From Zygnema cylindricum (taxonomy: Eukaryota; Streptophyta; Zygnematophyceae; Zygnematales; Zygnemataceae), in assembly GCA_037447655.1 (NCBI GenBank), contig JBBHKE010001947.1, forward strand, positions 1 through 39,711: DNA of 39,711 nucleotides, given 5' to 3'. Made by a program: the position numbers and the translations under genes. The notes below the pieces were generated by a model that saw nothing but the letters and a program-made list of their open reading frames with translations, was not told where the DNA came from and searched no databases. Shown piece after piece: positions 10,336 to 19,323 of this stretch; positions within the stretch are counted from its first letter, which is position 1, and each line of letters begins with the position of its first letter.

Positions 10336-10858
10336 TATTCACTAAAGCGACATATCGTTCGAGAGACGGGGTTTTTGAGAGGGTAGTATGATTCTCTTTT
10401 ATTTGGAACGCAGCGGGAACGAGAACGATAGCGGCAGCGGTTGACTTTTTGAGGTTTGTAGCAGAAATTTGTTGGTTAAAGTCAATTTTTTTTTATCATT
10501 TATGTTCATAGTTTTTTCTTCTGTTTTTTTTTTTTTTTTAAATTGAGTTTTAATAACACGTTTTTTATACATGTAAAGAGAGAGAGAAAGAGAGAGATAT
10601 TAGAAAAAAATCAAACTAAAGAAAAATTAATAAAACAAAAAAATATATTATCGCTAAGTATTCATTTTTTTCCTTCTGTATTTTCCTCACATTTCTTCCT
10701 TTTTAGCCTCTCGTGATTTAGATATTCATTTTTTTCCCTCTCCATTTTTCTCACATTTTTTTCGTCTTAACCTTTCGTTGTTTTCCTCCATTTCCCCTTT
10801 ATCCTTCTTTCCTCCTCTTTTTTTCACTCGTGTTTACTCCTTAAAGCGACATATTGTT
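10328..10858 (+). repeat. Direct-repeat tags that end two pyrimidine tracts
   Basis: About 30 bp beginning CTCGTGTTTA and containing TAAAGCGACATAT occurs at 10328 and again at 10827, spaced 499 bp. Each copy directly follows a pyrimidine-rich tract (8646-10327 and about 10667-10826). The two tracts therefore look like duplicates of one unit, the second much shorter. A short GA-rich run lies at 10577-10598. Confidence 0.55.
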
Positions 10859-11106
10859 ATATCGTGTTTTAAATATCGCGCGCATCTGAAACCTGTAGCA
10901 GACTTTCACCTATTTATTATAAAAGAATTGTGAGAAAGACCACGCCGTGTGGCGCGACATTTACCGATGTTATGATTATTGGCCACACGTTGAACATGGT
11001 TCATATTTTTGCATCGCTAAAGCGGTAGTTGCCTGTTGAGATTCGATACGCATTCCTAGTTGTACTGATGAAAAATTTATGAGCGGTTACAAAGTTGTAG
11101 CAATGC
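10859..11106. other. No recognisable gene
   Basis: Mixed-composition DNA without a long open frame or clear terminal repeat. Confidence 0.4.
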
Positions 11107-11290
11107 TAGAGGTCACAGTCGAGTACCCGAATTCGTACAATATCCATGCCGTGTCAGATCCGCAACGAATTCGGGTGCCAATTCTTGGGGGGCGCCGAAT
11201 TCGGCGGGGTGATTTTCAAAGAAAAAACCCGAATTCGAGTACAACCGGGTGAGAAAAAAATGAAAAATAAAAAAAAGATTCGTAGGTACG
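11107..11290 (+). mobile_element. Truncated hAT-type MITE (AGAGGTC family)
   Basis: Begins TAGAGGTCACAGTCGAGTAC and shares the segments CAACGAATTCGGGTGCCAA-like and CGGCGGGTGATT-like with 22637-22940. The YAGAGGTC terminus resembles common hAT ends, and the complete copies at 22637 and 22798 have 8-bp target duplications. No right end (GACCTCTG) is seen here before the next element at 11304. Overlapping ORFs are incidental. Confidence 0.5.
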
Positions 11291-11303
11291 CACCCCTGCA
11301 ATA

Positions 11304-11501
11304 CACCACTCGCTGTTGTTGGTGTTAATAACACTATTTCGGTTGCGACTTTTTTTGGCCAAATATCACAAAGTAGAATTATCGATATTATTTAAGAACG
11401 TGGACTACAATCTTCAATGCTTTCTTGCACTAAATTATTATTTTAATTCTTACTTCGCGTTAACAGTAATAAATCTTTAACGTTAATCATGATGAGTTGT
11501 G
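11304..11501. mobile_element. Diverged TA-flanked MITE, copy 5
   Basis: The left end CACCACTCGCTGTTGTTGG after TA, and the right end GAGTTGTG followed by TG, form a degenerate version of the family termini. The length of about 198 bp matches other copies. It is older or more mutated than the rest. Confidence 0.4.
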
Positions 11502-12083
11502 TGATGTCCACACTATCCCACATTATTGTACTTTGTACTCTTGGTATCGTGGAAAAAAACAAAAACCGTGATAATTGCAAATTTCACCTATAAAGTACAT
11601 GATGTTACGATTAACGTCGCACACCCCACCACCGAGTCATTGATACTAACACTACTCATTTCGCAAAACTTATTGGAAGATAAGGGTCTCGAATCATACT
11701 CTATTGCAAAGTGTTAATTAAGCACTTTATACGAAGTTTCCACAAATAATTAGTGTTTATCAAATTATTATGTCAATGTCACTCGACATATCCTAGTTAT
11801 CGGTTTACTCACACGTTTCAAATAATAAACTGATAAAGTAAATTGTTGTTTTAAGTTAGCGAAACTCGACCACGATTCAAACAAAACCTAGTCATACACC
11901 AAAAAGGAGAAAGACATCCACACTTCCATTAAAGCCAAAATTGAAAACGAACTCCAAAAATGAAAAAATGGTGAAATTATGGGTATCACATCGTGAAAGA
12001 AAGTGGAGACACTTCAAGTTGTTAAAAAAAATTGAAAATGTCTATGAAGCCAAAACATAAAATAAATACATGGCAAACGGGGG
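11502..12083. other. No recognisable gene
   Basis: AT-rich flank of the copia insertion with only short open frames. No terminal repeats were recognised. The last 5 bp before the LTR (AGGTT, 12084-12088) are the left copy of the copia target duplication. Confidence 0.45.
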
Positions 12084-12298
12084 AGGTTTGAAACTCTGAG
12101 ACCTCCATAAGTCCTCAGAGTGGGCAGCTTCCAAGAAGCCTCTAAGATAACCTTGACCCTTTTGTGTTTCAGCAAGAACAATTGCCACCCTGGCAAACAA
12201 AAACTCTAACCAGCTTCACCCCTGTGAAGGCAAGACTCCCCTGAGTCGATAGCAAAAAGAATATCTGAATTTGCTCCCCTGAGCAGTAAGTTATGGAG

Positions 12299-12312
12299 GG
12301 TCAAAGTTGACC
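12299..12312. promoter_or_regulatory. Inverted W-box pair in LTR, with G-boxes downstream
   Basis: GGTCAAAGTTGACC is a perfect inverted pair of TTGACC W-box cores, the site class bound by plant WRKY factors. It is conserved in the other LTR at 18526-18539. CACGTG G-box cores occur at 12444 and 12508 in this LTR and at 18671 and 18735 in the other. Transcriptional control of the element by stress-type factors is inferred only from motif matches. Confidence 0.4.
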
Positions 12313-12789
12313 TTTTGTACAGAAGCTCTCTGGGAGAGAGTGTCCTATCGTACGGAGCCAATCAGATTACTCCTCCGTACACAAAAGAACAGCTGCCGGT
12401 GTACTTTCTGTACGAATGTTGTACGACATGGCCTAAATGTCGACACGTGGTATCTCCGGATTCGCTCCCTTAATCCTCAGAGATGCCGCGATCCAATGTC
12501 ATTCCGCCACGTGTCATCCGATGTGGCGATGATAAAAAACCGCCGAAATTCTCTTCCGCGATCTCGGCGTTTAATTTCGGCCGTCCGATTAAATTTACAT
12601 TTAATCGTAGCCGTAATAAATACATGCACGGTATTCGTTTCGGTAAAGAAATAAATGCGCGGTATTCGTTTCTTATACGTACTGTAATCCGTACTTTTAC
12701 ATTACTGGATCTATGTCTCCCGTAAAACTATTTCAGTTAAATGAACTATCCTACGTATTAATGTTTAGTTAATTATCAATCCCTATCAT

Positions 12790-12880
12790 ACGTAACACTA
12801 TCACTAGACTTAACGGTTAGAGCTACCGGCTACCGGCTAATTATCGGCCGGCAGACTCCAGGATCAAATCCTGGAGGCGG
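12790..12880 (+). other. LTR indel segment with tRNA-like T-arm
   Basis: This segment is present in the 3' LTR and missing from the 5' LTR. It contains CCAGG-ATCAAAT-CCTGG (12858-12874), the exact 5-7-5 geometry of a tRNA T-arm. The stem can extend to 7 bp. About 45 bp upstream lies a D-arm-like TTAACGGTTAGAGC. No convincing full cloverleaf or anticodon was assigned, so this is at most a tRNA-derived relic; a chance hairpin is possible. Confidence 0.3.
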
Positions 12881-13109
12881 CACATATATTTTAGTAAATA
12901 TATTCTAAATTATAAATAAACTAATATTTATATCCCGTAAACCTCTGGATAGCCTAGGTAGCCATGGCTCTAGCTTCCTCTCCAATTTCTTAGTGACTGC
13001 GACAAGTTTGAGAGTTGGAGAGATAGAAGTTAGAGGTAGACTGCCTCGGCTTCTTTCTATATTTCTATTCAAACCTAGAAAATACTTAAAAAGACCATTA
13101 ATTTCTACA

Positions 13110-13120
13110 CTCCCGTTATT
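13110..13120 (-). other. Polypurine tract candidate
   Basis: On the element strand, ACGGGAG lies immediately before the TG of the 3' LTR, the position where plus-strand synthesis primes in LTR elements. It is short and interrupted, so the call rests mainly on position. Confidence 0.45.
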
Positions 13121-13122
13121 TT

Positions 13123-13806
13123 CTATTCAATATTTAATTTCAGACCACACTTCTCCCTGCATAAAATTACCTTAGGGGAAGGCACAGGTTTGGTCATCAT
13201 ATCTGCTACCATCTCACTATCTGGTCGGTACTCTAAACTGATTATTTTGTTTTCTACTTTCTCTCTAACAAAGCTGAGTCTAATGTCCATGTGTTTGGCT
13301 TTAAAATGATGTTTAGGATTGGCAGAAATAGCGATTGCTGCATGATTATCACAAAATATTTTCTGCACACCACTCTTAAGGTGACCAAGCTCACCAAGCA
13401 AAGACTTGACCCACATCAATTATTTTACAGCAGAGCAAGAGGCCATATACTCAGCCTCCATGGTGGACTGAGCAATAACTTTTTGCTGTTTGCTACTCCA
13501 ACAGCAAGCCCCATCACCCACATATAATACATATCCAGAAGTGCATCTCCTCATCGGAGCATCACCATAACTGGCATCACTCCAAGTAGTGATGTCAGTA
13601 TTCTCCCCACCCAAATGCAACCATAGATCCCTAGTTCCTATCAAATATCTAAGGACTCTTTTAGCTGCCTCCCAATCCCTCTTCGTGGGAGCATTTAGAC
13701 TTCTACTCAGCACTCTTACGTCTGCAACTAAAAATCCGGTCGGGTACAATTCATAAAATAGATTAGACTTCACACTACTTGCTTGTAAGGAATAGTCTGC
13801 ATGCAC
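13123..13806 (-). pseudogene. Copia RNase H domain, broken
   Basis: The segments 13806-13420 and 13419-13123 together cover the end of the reverse transcriptase region and the copia RNase H domain. Recognisable blocks are L-N-A-P-T-K-R-D-W-E-A-A-K-R-V-L-R-Y-L, W-S-D-A-S-Y-G-D with its catalytic Asp, the S-T-M-E-A-E-Y block carrying the Glu, and F-C-D-N-H-A-A-I with the next Asp. A TAA at 13420-13422 separates the halves in the same frame. The front (13700-13806) is scrambled relative to the family by a frameshift where it should continue from the reverse transcriptase. In the life cycle this activity removes the RNA template from the RNA-DNA hybrid. Confidence 0.85.
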
Positions 13807-14798
13807 TTCTGTTCATCAAGAGATAATTCCTCGTCTAAGACTATGACTCCTTCTTCCTCACTCCCCTCACTTCCCTTCTTCAACTCCATTGGAGTTGTAC
13901 AACTATTAGCTTTATCCATCTGAAATTTTTCAAGCATGTTCCCTATTGCTTCTTTTTGAGTCAATCTTATAATTTTTCTTTTTCGGTCTCTTTCTACTTG
14001 AATTCCCAAAATATATTTTGCTTCCCCCATATCGTTCATTTCAAATCTCCCCTTAAGATCGGTTTTCAGTTTATTATTTTTTTCCATTGATTTACTTAAA
14101 ACAAGCAAATCATCAACATAAATTGCAATAAATATAAAACCTTCCTCATCTTCGAAAACATAGATTGAGTGATCTGAGCTGATCCGGATATATCCCAGAC
14201 CGGTAAGAAACTCATCAAGCTTCTTATTCCACAGTCGAGGCGCCTGTTTCAAACCATAAAGAGATTTAATCAGCCGGCATACCTTACTCTCCTCTCCTTC
14301 CTCAACAAACCCTTCGGGTTGACGCATGAAGATCTCCTCTTCCAATTCTCCATGCAAAAAGGCTGTTTTGATGTCCATCTGGTGCACTTCCATGTCTTCT
14401 AATGCTGCCAGACTGAGAAGTAGGCGGGGTTGACGCATGAAGATCTCCTCTTTCAATTCTCCATGCAAAAAGGTTGTTTTGATGTCCATCTGGTGCACTT
14501 CCATTTCTTCCAAAGCTGCCAGACTTAGAAGTACGCGGACGGAGGGAAATCTGACGACCGGGGCAAAGGTTTCCTCGTAGTCAATTCCCTCCTTTTGTGT
14601 AAATCCCTTTGCCACTAGTCGGGCCTTGTAGCGCTCGATTGTGTTATCTGGGTTCAGTTTTAATTTGAAAACCCACTTACAACCGATTGGTTTTCGGTTA
14701 GGTGGACAATCCACCTGCTCCCAAGTATCGGCTGCCATAATTGAGGCCATCTCCTCATTGATGGCTGTCTTCCACCGGTTTCTTTCTGGACAAGTCAT
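13770..14798 (-). pseudogene. Copia reverse transcriptase with internal 37-residue duplication
   Basis: A 342-codon open segment with the copia RVT_2 signature order: W-K-x-A-I-x-E-E-M, G-C-K-W-V-F-K-x-K, Y-K-A-R-L-V-A-K-G, motif A (V-H-Q-M-D-I-K), S-L-Y-G-L-K-Q-A-P-R-x-W and the catalytic Y-V-D-D at residues 227-230. Motif A occurs twice (D105 and D142), because a 111-bp stretch is tandemly repeated. The extra copy would disrupt the fold of the polymerase palm. The segment ends in a frameshift or stop at 13770 before the RNase H part. Upstream it joins 14940-15191 in the same frame, apart from one TGA. Confidence 0.93.
14316..14537 (-). repeat. 111-bp tandem duplication inside reverse transcriptase
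   Basis: Two adjacent 111-bp units (14316-14426 and 14427-14537) keep the frame and encode nearly the same 37 residues. They differ at several positions, including T versus A after M-D-I-K-T and K versus E after G-E-L. The upstream protein copy (14427-14537) is followed directly by the downstream copy (14316-14426). Confidence 0.9.
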
Positions 14799-14939
14799 CG
14801 CCTCTCCATAAGTTTGAGGTTCATCTTGATGAGATAGTTTAGTTACCTTGTTATTAACCTGTTTTTCTTGCAGTCTTTTGCTACTTCTCCTTCCCCCCTC
14901 AAAATCTGAGGCCGGAATAGATGGTTCTCGTGGATTCTT

Positions 14940-15191
14940 TCAAACAATCTCGGCTTCTCCCCTATCCCTTGATTCCGAATCAATTTCCACCACGTCTTCC
15001 GCTTCGGGTAGAGTTGTCACTGGAGTTTCCACAGCCGAGTCCTTTTCGGTCTGATTTGTACCTGCAAGAATGTCATCTTCTCTAAAACCTTGATAGTTAG
15101 GAAGCTCAAAGTCATCGGAATTTTCTGAATCAAATCTGATTCTTACTGATTTTGTATATTTGAAGGGATCCACAGACTTTCCTTCATCCAT
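14940..15191 (-). pseudogene. Copia integrase-to-reverse-transcriptase linker
   Basis: An acidic, low-complexity open segment, rich in Glu, Asp and Ser, between the integrase C-terminus and the reverse transcriptase, as is usual in copia polyproteins. It is in frame with the reverse transcriptase segment but ends in TGA at 14940-14942; the frame then stays open through 14798. It joins the integrase part (15272-15523) only through a frameshift near 15285. Confidence 0.7.
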
Positions 15192-15271
15192 AACTACTAG
15201 ATGCTTTACTAAGATTATATCTTCCCTTTTAAGATCATAAACTCTATATCCTTTAACATCCTCATCATATC

Positions 15272-15523
15272 CTATAAGTATCCCGGTTTTCCTTTAGGAT
15301 CTAGCTTCCAATTAGACCGATCTGTATCTAGACTGAATACTTGACTGCCGAAAACCTTTAAGTGAGATATGTCTGGTTTCCGGCCTGTCCATCTCTCATA
15401 AGGTGTTTGATCTTTTATAGCTGAAGTAAGAACTCTATTTTTGAGGTAATTAGAACAGTTCATTGCTTCTGCCCAAAACCTTTTTCCTATCTTCTTATCT
15501 GACAACATACTTCTAGCACTATC
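15272..15523 (-). pseudogene. Copia integrase C-terminal part, downstream of insertion
   Basis: Contains the family blocks A-R-S-M-L, F-W-A-E-A, T-P-Y-E-R-W-x-G-x-K-P and L-K-V-F-G-S that normally follow the integrase catalytic Glu by a short distance. Here a 738-bp insertion ending at 15524 separates the two. The first residues of the apparent ORF (15610-15524) belong to the inserted element. The segment ends by frameshift near 15285. Confidence 0.85.
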
Positions 15524-16261
15524 TGTTGTTCTGACACAACTACTGGCACTGAAGATGAAGAAGATGCAGCAGTAGTCATCGTAGAACAAATCAAGAGAGG
15601 AAGCTTCCACAAATACCGATGGCTGAACAGAAACTTTGACAGACTATAACTTTCAGAAAAACGCTCTAAACGTTCTGAAAATTTGCCACACTGTAGATAA
15701 CATACGAAGAAAAACACACACAAAATTTCAATTGATTCCGCTCACAAATCTATGAGATATGTAGAAATGAAATTACATAAAACTGAGTGTACAGTTTTCA
15801 TATCATTTGTTCCTAAAATTCAAATTCACTAAGTCCTACTTTTATACACCGAAACTACACTAAGCTGTACGGAGGCATTCCAGCCGTACATCTAACATTC
15901 TATCACACATATTTACACCGAAGTTAAGACAACGTAAAGTGATAATGATCTAGTCACGCCTCGTCACTATTTGTTGGCGGCGGCTGTCAGCGGTCCGATT
16001 AGAGGATTTGGCACCGTAGAATTGACTTTACGAAGTCCAGTGGTCCTGCCGAATTTCCGTACGTTCACGGAGGACATACTCACGCATTCTCCCACGTGAC
16101 GACACGTGTCCCAAGTGTGAATGAACCGTGAACTCCCAACTTCACTGTCACACTAAATTCGGTAAGTACTGAACCGAACTCAACCAAAAATAGCTTAAGT
16201 CCTGAACAGCTCTCTCTCACAGCTGAGGCATAAAGAGGACTAAAGCTTTCTAAAAACAACA
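15524..16261. mobile_element. Solo-LTR-like insertion in copia integrase (738 bp)
   Basis: Begins TGTTGT and ends ACAACA, a 6-bp perfect inverted terminal repeat with the TG...CA ends typical of LTRs. It is flanked by a perfect 5-bp direct repeat CTATC (15519-15523 and 16262-16266). It encodes no retroelement protein; small ORFs inside are not recognised. Taking away the insertion and one repeat would leave the integrase frame continuous, so this insertion came after the copia element was in place. The orientation of the LTR is undetermined. A small TG...CA non-autonomous element is an alternative. Confidence 0.85.
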
Positions 16262-16266
16262 CTATC

Positions 16267-17001
16267 ACTACGAGTTCTATTTAACCTTTCAGCTACCCCA
16301 TTCTGTTCCGGGTTTTCTGGAACTGTCTTTTGGTGTTGGACCCCATCTTCCCTCAAAAAATCCTCAAACTGGTTAGAAGTACACTCTCCACCATTGTCAC
16401 TCCTTATTCTCTTGATTGGAGTTTCATGTAGTTTTTTGCTCCATGCTTTATATTGTCTAAAACAATCCTGAGCTTCGGACTTGTTTTTCAAAAAATACAC
16501 CAGGGATTACCGAGACCAATCATCAATGATAGTCATCATAAATCTCTTCCCACCCTATGAGGGCACTTTAGCCGGTCCCCAAATATTTGTGTGTACTAGA
16601 TCTATAATTTTTTCTCCCTTATAGGTGGTTGTTTTAGGAAAGGGTAATCTGTGTGTTTTACCTTGAGCACATCCACTACAATCACTTATATTATCACTCT
16701 CATTGAACTGAATCCCTTCCACCACTCCCATCTTTTTCATCTCTCTTAACTTATCTAGATTCACATGCCCAAGCCTCTTATGCCACATCATAATATCATG
16801 AACACCAGCATAATAAAGTTTCTTCGTTTCATTACTTAATATCAGCCTAGACATCCCATGGCTACCTTTCTCAGCAATGAAATAGACATCCTCCTCAAAA
16901 CTAGCAGTAAAGACTCCTTCCCTAGTGCTAGTAAAAAAACCATTATCATCTAATACAGATGTAGAGATGAGGTTTTTGTTCAGCTCCGGAACAAACAACA
17001 C
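16267..17001 (-). pseudogene. Copia GAG-pre-integrase and integrase catalytic core, broken
   Basis: Segments 17001-16555 and 16500-16267 carry the GAG-pre-integrase block (W-H-x-R-L-G-H), the zinc-binding H-x-C-x2-C region (C-S-G-C) and the integrase core. The first acidic catalytic position, normally Asp in the x-D-x-W-G-P block, is Asn here (T-N-I-W-G-P). The second Asp (R-S-D-N-G-G-E) and the Glu 35 residues later (V-A-E-R) are kept, giving the usual D-35-E spacing. In-frame stops lie at 16555-16557 and 16507-16509. The domain normally inserts the cDNA into the genome. Confidence 0.92.
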
Positions 17002-17015
17002 ATCGGAGAATGTTA

Positions 17016-17273
17016 CTATGGATGTCTTCCTTCTACTAACACTTTCAGATCTACCGATCCTACAAGAGTAGTGGTGACTATCCTCCCATCCCCGTACTCT
17101 ATCTCTACGGTGGGAATCTTTCTTATCTTAGTGAACAGGTGTCTATCCTTACACATGTGCATGGAGGCACATGAATCTATAATCCAGCCTGCTTCACCTT
17201 TCAATCCACCGTAAGCACATTTCTGCCTTCGTGGAATTTCGACCTCGTTTTTCACCTCGAACTCCTCATCCAA
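17016..17273 (-). pseudogene. Copia aspartic protease region
   Basis: An 85-codon open segment with the retropepsin-like block W-I-I-D-S-x-A-S-x-H-M. The catalytic Asp is residue 33. The residue two after it, almost always Gly in D-S-G, is Cys here, which should impair the active-site loop. It is in frame with gag upstream, after the TAA at 17316-17318. A one-base shift near 17010 separates it from the pre-integrase segment. The enzyme normally cleaves the element's polyprotein. Confidence 0.88.
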
Positions 17274-17315
17274 AAGGAGCTCATCGTCCTCGTCCTCGGA
17301 TTCCGCCTCATGTAC

Positions 17316-18335
17316 TTATGTCACAAGAGCTTTTTTCTTTCCTCTCGGGGTACCACCGGTCTGCCCCTCCTTTAACCGAAGCTCGGTTAGCTTAGTGCAC
17401 TCTGCCATATAGTGCCCCGGTTTCTTACAAAAATGACATAAACCTTTGGGAGCCCTTTGTCCAAACTCCTCGGCCTGATTTTTTTGCTCCCTTCTCCCAT
17501 AGTTTCCGACCGGTTTTCGGGAATCCTTGTTCCTCCAATCGGTCAAAGTTGCCAAGGCTTGACCACTCTTTCCTCCCCTTCGGATCTCAATTGTACTCTC
17601 TCGAACGAAAATCATCCCTACCACTGAGTTCCATATCCACCTTGAGTCGGGCAAGTCTTGCACACGGTTGACTATGTTCTCGAACTCATCGAATAAATTC
17701 ATCAGTAAACAGTTAACCTTTTCATTTTCACTAAAATCTTTTCCCGCACTCTCTAGCTCCATGAAGAGTGTAGCAAGCTCATTGCAAAAATCCAACATTT
17801 TCCCCCCTTTGTATACATATTCTTTAACTTTTTGATCAGCCAGTTGTTGTTGCTGAATCGTACCACTTCGGTACATCTCTATGAGAGCCATCCAAAGATC
17901 GGATGCCCTTTCTACCTGCAAATGAGGACATGCAAGTCCTTGAGTGAGATGGCGTAGGATGAAGTGCATTACCGCCATATTGTTGAAATCCCAGGTTTGA
18001 GTATCATTCTCCTTGTTCCTTGGAATAGGTGACATGAATGCTACATTGGTTGCTATTGGTGTGGTCGTCTCTTTCTCCGCTCCTTTGTCCACCACCTCTT
18101 CTTCTTTTATCTCCCCTGTTGAAGATGAACCTGCTTTCTTTGTGAATCTGCTTCCTTCAAACCCTGGAGGAATTCCAAGACTTGATGGACGCCCCAATCG
18201 TCCACTCACTATCCCCCAAAACCTTTTTTCGCATAAAGCTCCTATCATCATACTTTCCCAGTATATGAAGCCAGTTCCATTAAAAATTGGTACCCTAGAG
18301 GGTGGGCCCATAACCTGAAACTCTGACACCTCCAT
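17316..18335 (-). pseudogene. Copia Gag (UBN2-type) with CCHC zinc knuckle
   Basis: A 339-codon open segment. Its N-terminal P-I-F-N-G-T-G-F-x-Y-W start is typical of plant copia Gag proteins. The central region matches the UBN2/retrotran_gag type (A-S-D-L-W-M-A-L, L-x-N-L-x-D-E-F). Residues 300-313 form a CCHC knuckle (C-x2-C-x4-H-x4-C) that binds element RNA. The first ATG (18335) lies inside the LTR; the ATG at 18311 lies within the primer-binding site and gives the family-like start. The TAA at 17316 separates it in frame from protease. Confidence 0.92.
18301..18315 (-). promoter_or_regulatory. Primer-binding site matching internal part of initiator tRNA-Met
   Basis: Directly adjoining the 5' LTR, the plus strand reads GGTGGGCCCATAACC, identical as far as I recall to the anticodon-arm region of plant initiator tRNA-Met. 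The element strand is therefore complementary to an internal tRNA segment, not to the 3' CCA end. This is the half-tRNA priming arrangement known from Drosophila copia. The site overlaps the gag ATG at 18309-18311. Confidence 0.75.
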
Positions 18336-19255
18336 AAGTCCTCTGAGTGGACAGCTTCCAAGAAGCCTCTAGGATAACCTTGGCCCCTTTGTGTTTCAGC
18401 AAGAACAACTGCCTCCCTGGCAGACACAAACTCTAACCAACTTCACCCCTGTGAAGGGAAGACTCCCCTGAGTCGATAGCAAAAAGAATCTCTGAATTTG
18501 CTCCCTTGAGCAGTAAATTATGGAGGGTCAAAGTTGACCTTTTGTATAGAAGGTCTCTGGGAGAGAGGGTCCTGATGTACGGAGCCAATCAGATTACTCC
18601 TCCGTACACAAAAGTACATCTGTCGGTATACTTTCTGTACGAATGTTGTACGACATGGCCTAAATGTCGACACGTGGTATCTCCGGATTCGCTCCCTTAA
18701 TCCTCGGAAATGCCGCGATCTAATGTCATTCCGCCACGTGTCATCCGATGTGGCGATGATAAAAAACCGCCGAAATTCTCTTCCGCGATCTCGGCGTTTA
18801 ATTTCGGCCGTCCGATTAAATTTACATTAAATCGTAGCCGTAATAAATACATGCGAAGTATTCGTTTTTGTAAAGAAATAAATGCGCGGTATTCGTTTCT
18901 TTTACGTACTGTAATCCGTACTTTTACATTACTGGATCTATGTCTCCCATAAAACTATTTCAGTTAAATGAACTATCCTACGTATTAATGTTTAGTTAAT
19001 TATCAATCTTTATCATTTGGAGGCGGCACATATATCTTAGTAAATATATTCTAAATTATAAATAAACTAATATATATATCCCGTAAACCTCTGGATAGCC
19101 TAGGTAGCCATGGCTCTAGCTTCCTCTCCAATTTCTCAGTGACTGCGACAAGTTTGAGAGTTGGAGAGAGAGAAGTTAGAGGTAGACTGCCTCGGCTTCT
19201 TTCTATATTTCTATTCAGACCTAGAAAATACTTAAAAAGACCATTAATTTCTACA
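18316..19255 (-). repeat. 5' LTR of the copia element (940 bp)
   Basis: Direct repeat of 12089-13109, 81 bp shorter because of one indel, with scattered substitutions. It starts TGTAGAAATTAATGG on the element strand and is followed on the outside by the target duplication AGGTT. It should hold the element's promoter; no TATA box was assigned with confidence. Confidence 0.95.
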
Positions 19256-19323
19256 AGGTTTTGTGGCTTGTAATACATACTTCATAGTTTATCAATAGAA
19301 GTCACCAAATTGCACCACAACAA

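Larger units (their letters stand above)
12089..13109 (-). repeat. 3' LTR of the copia element (1021 bp)
   Basis: On the element strand it starts TGTAGAAATTAATGG and ends with CA after TTTCA; the plus-strand left edge reads TGAAACTCTGAG. It matches 18316-19255 across its whole length except for about 81 extra bp near 12790-12870. The extra segment contains a T-arm-like hairpin. Both LTRs have a W-box palindrome and two CACGTG motifs. Confidence 0.95.
12089..19255 (-). mobile_element. Ty1/copia LTR retrotransposon, full length but inactive
   Basis: A 7.17 kb element on the minus strand bounded by direct repeats starting TG and ending CA, with a perfect 5-bp target duplication AGGTT (12084-12088 and 19256-19260). 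Reading from the right, the order is 5' LTR, primer-binding site, gag with zinc knuckle, aspartic protease, GAG-pre-integrase and integrase, reverse transcriptase, RNase H and 3' LTR. Integrase before reverse transcriptase is diagnostic of Ty1/copia (Pseudoviridae-type) elements. The reading frame is broken by at least five in-frame stops and at least three frameshifts, and a 738-bp insertion splits the integrase. It cannot move by itself. LTR divergence looks like a few percent by eye plus one 81-bp indel, so the insertion is not very recent. Confidence 0.95.

Noticed and set aside
9051-10386. Long Ser/Pro/Leu-rich ORFs (up to 413 codons)
   Set aside because: They exist in two or three overlapping frames and on both strands only because the DNA is nearly pure pyrimidine on one strand. 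There is no domain and no start context.
12809-12886. A functional tRNA gene
   Set aside because: Only a T-arm-like hairpin and a loose D-arm-like box are visible. There is no acceptor stem or anticodon arm that pairs properly.
16080-16268. 62-codon minus-strand ORF inside the copia element
   Set aside because: It lies within the solo-LTR-like insertion, has no domain and only overlaps the split integrase by chance.
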